Part shown: piece after piece, positions 4,748 to 7,777 of the stretch
Layout: every line of letters starts with the position of its first letter
Position numbering within the stretch: position 1 is the stretch's first letter
Assembly (NCBI GenBank): GCA_019415425.1
Contig: DXZF01000398.1
Location: 1 to 7,777, forward strand
Reading direction: 5' to 3'
Source of the DNA: Bacillota bacterium
GTDB taxonomy: Bacteria; Bacillota; Clostridia; Christensenellales; QAND01
Length of the DNA stretch: 7,777 bases
The notes under the pieces: model-generated
The model's database searches: none
The model's input: only the letters and a program-made list of their open reading frames with translations
What the model was told of the DNA's origin: nothing
Made by a program: the position numbers and the translations under genes

Positions 4748-5713
4748 TCAAAAGACCTCCGAACGCAATGTCAGATAGTCAGAAACCAGGCGATCTGCCT
4801 GAGCAAGGCATGCATCATCTTCCATCAGCGCCTGCATGTCCAGCCATTGGATGCGCAAATCGCGTTTGAACCAGGTCATTTGGCGTTTGGCAAACTGTGC
4901 CGTCTCGATCTTGATGCGCTCTACCGCTTCAGAAAGCGTGTACTGCCCGAGAAAGTAGCGGAACAATTGCCTGTATCCAAGGCCCTGCATGGATGGATGC
5001 TCGATATCGACTCCCAGCGCAAACACGTCCCTGGCCTCTTCCAAGAGCCCTTGTTCCATCATGGAATCCACGCGCTTGCCAATGCGCGCACGCAACTGCT
5101 CCCGCGGCCAATAAAGGCCCAGCATACACGGGGATTTGCCGCCCTGATACGCCTGCTGCGCAAACGTCTCTGTCTGTGCAGAGTACGGCTTGTGCGTCAG
5201 CAACGAGACCTCGAGCGCGCGGATGACGCGCTTTTGATCGTTGGGATGCAAGCGCTGTGCCGAATCGGGATCCACGGCGCGCAGCCGCTCGTGCAGCGCC
5301 TGGCGACCATGCTCTCTGGCGTACGTTTGCAGTTCAGAGCGCAGCACCGGGTCGCTTTCCACTTGCGTAAAGTTCAGCCTACCGGACAGCGCCTGGATGT
5401 ACAGCCCCGTACCGCCACAGACAATGGGCAGATGCCCCTGCCTGTGAATGCCTTCCATGGCCTGTTCAGCCAACGACTTGTAAGCAGCCACACTGAATGG
5501 TTCGCCCACGTGCACCACATCGAGCAGATGGTGTACAATTCCCTGCCGCTCATGGAGCGGTACCTTTGCCGAGCCGATATTCAGCTCACAATACACCTGC
5601 ATGGAATCGGCATTGACAACTTCGCCCTGCCATCGCTTGGCCAATTCGATGGCCAAATCGGATTTGCCAGAAGCAGTGGGACCGATTACATAGACACAGG
5701 GCTGTTGATTCAT
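4748..5713 (-). CDS. miaA: tRNA dimethylallyltransferase MiaA
   Basis: MiaA transfers the dimethylallyl group of DMAPP to N6 of A37 in tRNAs that read codons starting with U, which stabilises codon pairing. The product has 321 residues, normal for the family. It starts with the P-loop GPTASGKS (11-18), which binds the substrate pyrophosphate, and continues with the NADSMQVY motif (34-41; D36 is the catalytic aspartate position). CGGTGLYIQAL follows near 100-110. Further on are NDQKRVIRALEV, which lines the substrate channel, and QGLGYRQL and QFAKRQMTWFKRD, which contact the tRNA. Its ATG overlaps the mutL stop in an ATGA, and the only purine-rich stretch (AAAGGA) lies too far upstream, so translation likely depends on coupling to mutL. 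The stop TGA abuts the hfq ATG. All key motifs are intact. Confidence 0.97.
   Translation of the reverse strand: MNQQPCVYVIGPTASGKSDLAIELAKRWQGEVVNADSMQVYCELNIGSAKVPLHERQGIVHHLLDVVHVGEPFSVAAYKSLAEQAMEGIHRQGHLPIVCGGTGLYIQALSGRLNFTQVESDPVLRSELQTYAREHGRQALHERLRAVDPDSAQRLHPNDQKRVIRALEVSLLTHKPYSAQTETFAQQAYQGGKSPCMLGLYWPREQLRARIGKRVDSMMEQGLLEEARDVFALGVDIEHPSMQGLGYRQLFRYFLGQYTLSEAVERIKIETAQFAKRQMTWFKRDLRIQWLDMQALMEDDACLAQADRLVSDYLTLRSEVF
4755..4760 (-). promoter_or_regulatory. Ribosome binding site of hfq, inside the end of miaA
   Basis: GGAGGT on the minus strand, 7 nt before the hfq ATG. It is the strongest internal site of the operon and suggests hfq is made at a higher level than miaA, which has no good site. 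The 12 bases GAGGTCTTTTGA here recur exactly before ynbB (4489-4500). Confidence 0.8.
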
Positions 5714-7722
5714 AGCACGCGTCGAAATCCTTTCTCCAGATCCCGTCGCAACACCTTGAGTGCGACAGGCCGTCCATGCGGACAGGTCAACTGTTCATTT
5801 TCCTGCAGCTTCTGTACGAGCGTCTGCAATTCCACCTGGCTGAGCCTGTCACCGGCCTTGATGCTGTGGCGGCAAGCGGAACGAATGATCCGCTCTCTTT
5901 GCAGTTCAAACGACGTCACTGTCTGCCCCATACTGGACTGATCCAGAATGTCATGGAACAACTGAACGACGGGCACCTGCTGCATCAATACCGGCACAGC
6001 GCGCACGGCGATCTCCTGCGGGCCGAACGGCTCGCAGATAAAGCCCAACGAGCAGAACAATTCCTGCAGCGAGCCAAACGCCTGCATCTCGGCAAAGGTA
6101 AGCGGAATGATCTCTGTGGTGAGCAACTCCTGACTGATGACCTGGCGATTGGCGATCTGCTGGCGATATGCATCGTACGTCAACCGTTCGTGTGCGGCGT
6201 GTTGATCGATGATGTACAGCGATTCCCCGCTCTGCACCAGAATGTAGGTTTCAAACAGTTGCCCGATCACGATGGGCGACTCGCCCAGTGCGCCACGTTC
6301 CGTCTGAAATGACAGCTGCTCTTGCTCAGGTTCCGTTTCCTGTACCTGGGTTTCTGCGTTCTTATCATTGACAGGTTCTGGAAAATCCATACCCGTCACG
6401 CCCTCGTGCATTTGGTCGTCTTCTGTGGAGAGAGGCGGGTAGTGCTGCTGCATCCATGCGATGCGTTCGCGCAGCGTACGGCCGCGCAATGACTGTGCGC
6501 CGTCATCCGTGGATGCCGCTGTGTGCGAGGCAGGCGCATTGGCGCCGCCCGTCAGCGGCGCTGCGCCCTCTTTTTCTGCCGAATCCGTCTGCACAGGCGC
6601 GCCTGCGGCCATCGCTTCTTCCGGCTCGTGTGGCGCTTGCCCACCTGCCTCTATGGTTTCGCAAGCATCTCCTGCCCGATCCTGTTTTGCAGGCGGGTTT
6701 GTTTCATGCGGCGTCTGCAACCCCATCTGCGATCGGCGATACGCTTCCCAGGTTTGCGCGACCAGGGCACACAGTTGTGCGGACAGCTCCTCTTCATTGG
6801 TAAAGCGCACCTGCATCTTCTGCGGATGCACGTTGACGTCTACCGCGGCAAAGGGAATGTGCAGGTGCAGGACGAAAAATGGAAATCGACCGATCATCAG
6901 CCGTTCTCCATACCCCTTTTGCACTGCATTGGACAGTGCCTGATTGCGGATTGGGCGACCATTGACACACAACGTCTGTACACTGCGCGTCTGGCGGGAG
7001 ATCTCGGGAGCGCCCAAAAAGCCTTCATAGCGGATGGCGCCGCTCTGCGCCGTACTGATCGGGATACACTGGCGCGCCACATCGTTTCCGTATACCGCGC
7101 GAATGGCAACCAAAAGCCCGGTTCCCGGCGACTGCAGCACCAGCTTCTTGTTGTTTAGAAATCGCACCGAAAGGTTCGGATTGGCAAGGATCAGTCTTGT
7201 GATCACGTCGCTGACCTGTGTGGCCTCCGCCGCGGGCCCCTTGGCAAACTTTAAGCGGGCCGGCGTATTGTAAAACAGCTGGTCGACGCTGATGCTGGTC
7301 CCCTCCGGGCATCCGCATTCGCTCTGGTCCAAGATTCTTCCTGCGTGCAGCACCAGACGATTGCCCACCTGTGCGCCGGATTCGCGCGAGGTGATCTCCA
7401 CCTGCGAGACCGCCGCAATGGAGCTGAGCGCCTCTCCGCGAAACCCCAACGTCTCAATGGCATTGAGCGAGTCCCCACTGCGGATTTTCCCGGTGGCATG
7501 CCGCTCAAAGGCGATGGGCAAATCCTCTGCGCTCATGCCGCACCCGTTATCGGTGACGCGGATGTGCACGAGCCCACCTGCCTCGATTTCCACGGTCACG
7601 GCCGTGGCGCCCGCATCGACCGCATTTTCGCATAGCTCTTTGACGACGCTGGCCGGCCGCTCTACGACTTCACCCGCCGCGATGCGATTGGCCGTGGCCT
7701 CGTCCAAACGTTGGATTTTCAT
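5710..7722 (-). CDS. mutL: DNA mismatch repair protein MutL (endonuclease type)
   Basis: MutL links mismatch recognition by MutS to strand excision. The product has 670 residues. The N-terminal GHKL ATPase has E32-N33-A-V-D36-A-G (normally ENS-DAG), D58-N-G-x-G (DNGCGM) and GFRGEALSSIA (93-103). The transducer domain follows to ~330 (NVHPQKMQVRF near 300). Residues ~333-477 are a low-complexity, Ala/Pro/Glu-rich linker, surely disordered. The C-terminal dimerisation and nuclease domain carries DQHAAHERLTYD (506-517), ACRHSIK (616-622) and CPHGRP (647-652), so this is the metal-dependent nicking type used by bacteria without MutH. The last acidic position of the first motif is D517 where E is usual; the catalytic E512 is intact. 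QLSF at 469-472 might be a beta-clamp contact, but this is weak. GGAGGT lies 4 nt before the ATG, and the start overlaps the mutS stop. Confidence 0.97.
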   Translation of the reverse strand: MKIQRLDEATANRIAAGEVVERPASVVKELCENAVDAGATAVTVEIEAGGLVHIRVTDNGCGMSAEDLPIAFERHATGKIRSGDSLNAIETLGFRGEALSSIAAVSQVEITSRESGAQVGNRLVLHAGRILDQSECGCPEGTSISVDQLFYNTPARLKFAKGPAAEATQVSDVITRLILANPNLSVRFLNNKKLVLQSPGTGLLVAIRAVYGNDVARQCIPISTAQSGAIRYEGFLGAPEISRQTRSVQTLCVNGRPIRNQALSNAVQKGYGERLMIGRFPFFVLHLHIPFAAVDVNVHPQKMQVRFTNEEELSAQLCALVAQTWEAYRRSQMGLQTPHETNPPAKQDRAGDACETIEAGGQAPHEPEEAMAAGAPVQTDSAEKEGAAPLTGGANAPASHTAASTDDGAQSLRGRTLRERIAWMQQHYPPLSTEDDQMHEGVTGMDFPEPVNDKNAETQVQETEPEQEQLSFQTERGALGESPIVIGQLFETYILVQSGESLYIIDQHAAHERLTYDAYRQQIANRQVISQELLTTEIIPLTFAEMQAFGSLQELFCSLGFICEPFGPQEIAVRAVPVLMQQVPVVQLFHDILDQSSMGQTVTSFELQRERIIRSACRHSIKAGDRLSQVELQTLVQKLQENEQLTCPHGRPVALKVLRRDLEKGFRRVL

Positions 7723-7777
7723 ACCAACCTCCCCGCTTGAAACTTGTACGTGTTGAGCAGATTGAGCGCTTCCAACG
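7719..7777 (-). CDS. mutS: DNA mismatch repair protein MutS, last 18 codons (5' part outside window)
   Basis: Read from base 7775 on the minus strand, the frame gives LEALNLLNTYKFQAGRLV and then TGA (7721-7719). The pattern LEALNLLN matches the conserved end of MutS, usually (T)PLEALNxLxxLK. The stop overlaps the mutL start in an ATGA, the usual sign of translational coupling. Position directly upstream of mutL agrees with the common mutS-mutL order. The fragment is too short to show any functional domain, so the call rests on this short match and on context. The unusual point is a tail of about ten residues after the LxxLK-like position. Confidence 0.82.
   Translation of the reverse strand, partial: LEALNLLNTYKFQAGRLV
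7727..7732 (-). promoter_or_regulatory. Ribosome binding site of mutL, inside the end of mutS
   Basis: GGAGGT on the minus strand (within GGGGAGGT), 4 nt before the mutL ATG and inside the last codons of mutS. It confirms the ATG at 7722-7720, which also begins the conserved MutL N-terminus MKIQRLDEATANRIAAGEVV. Confidence 0.75.

Noticed and set aside
4400..5941. Very long plus-strand frame of 513 codons opposite hfq, miaA and the end of mutL
   Set aside because: It is antisense to three clearly real genes, crosses their boundaries, and has an unnatural composition with no family motif; an artefact of their codon use.

Overview
The window looks like ordinary chromosome from a low-to-mid GC Bacillota, most likely a member of the Clostridia. 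The main reasons are AGGAGG-type ribosome binding sites, a Gram-positive SOS box (GAAC-N4-GTTC) in front of lexA, and the order mutS-mutL-miaA-hfq-ynbB, which is typical of that phylum. The genus cannot be named from this stretch. No phage genes, insertion sequences, CRISPR array, rRNA or tRNA were seen.

Left part, plus strand (1-2086): the C-terminal third of proC (proline biosynthesis) is followed closely by rnhA (RNase HI, GTG start). A strong hairpin terminator at 831-870 closes that unit. A separate unit follows: a good sigma-A promoter (909-937) with a 13-bp palindrome over its -10, then a perfect 10-bp inverted repeat in the leader, then a Xer-like tyrosine recombinase of about 357 residues, and a short terminator. 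This leader is the most interesting non-coding part of the window.

Middle (2087-3209): a small gene for an eight-cysteine protein runs on the minus strand, divergent from lexA on the plus strand. The lexA promoter has an SOS box between its -35 and -10, so lexA is almost certainly autoregulated. A long U-tailed hairpin ends lexA and separates it from the convergent operon on its right.

Right part, minus strand (3210-7777), read from right to left: the end of mutS, then mutL, miaA, hfq and a ynbB-type PLP enzyme. The mutS/mutL and mutL/miaA junctions are ATGA overlaps, miaA/hfq is TGA-ATG with no gap, and hfq/ynbB are 32 nt apart. This is one operon joining mismatch repair (MutS, MutL), tRNA modification (MiaA), RNA chaperoning (Hfq) and a predicted carbon-sulfur-lyase-like enzyme. 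The two start regions of hfq and ynbB share an identical 12-base sequence.

I found no convincing undescribed multi-gene system. The points worth a second look are the recombinase leader, the altered catalytic box of the recombinase, the small cysteine-rich protein beside lexA, and the repeated translation-start sequence in the hfq operon.
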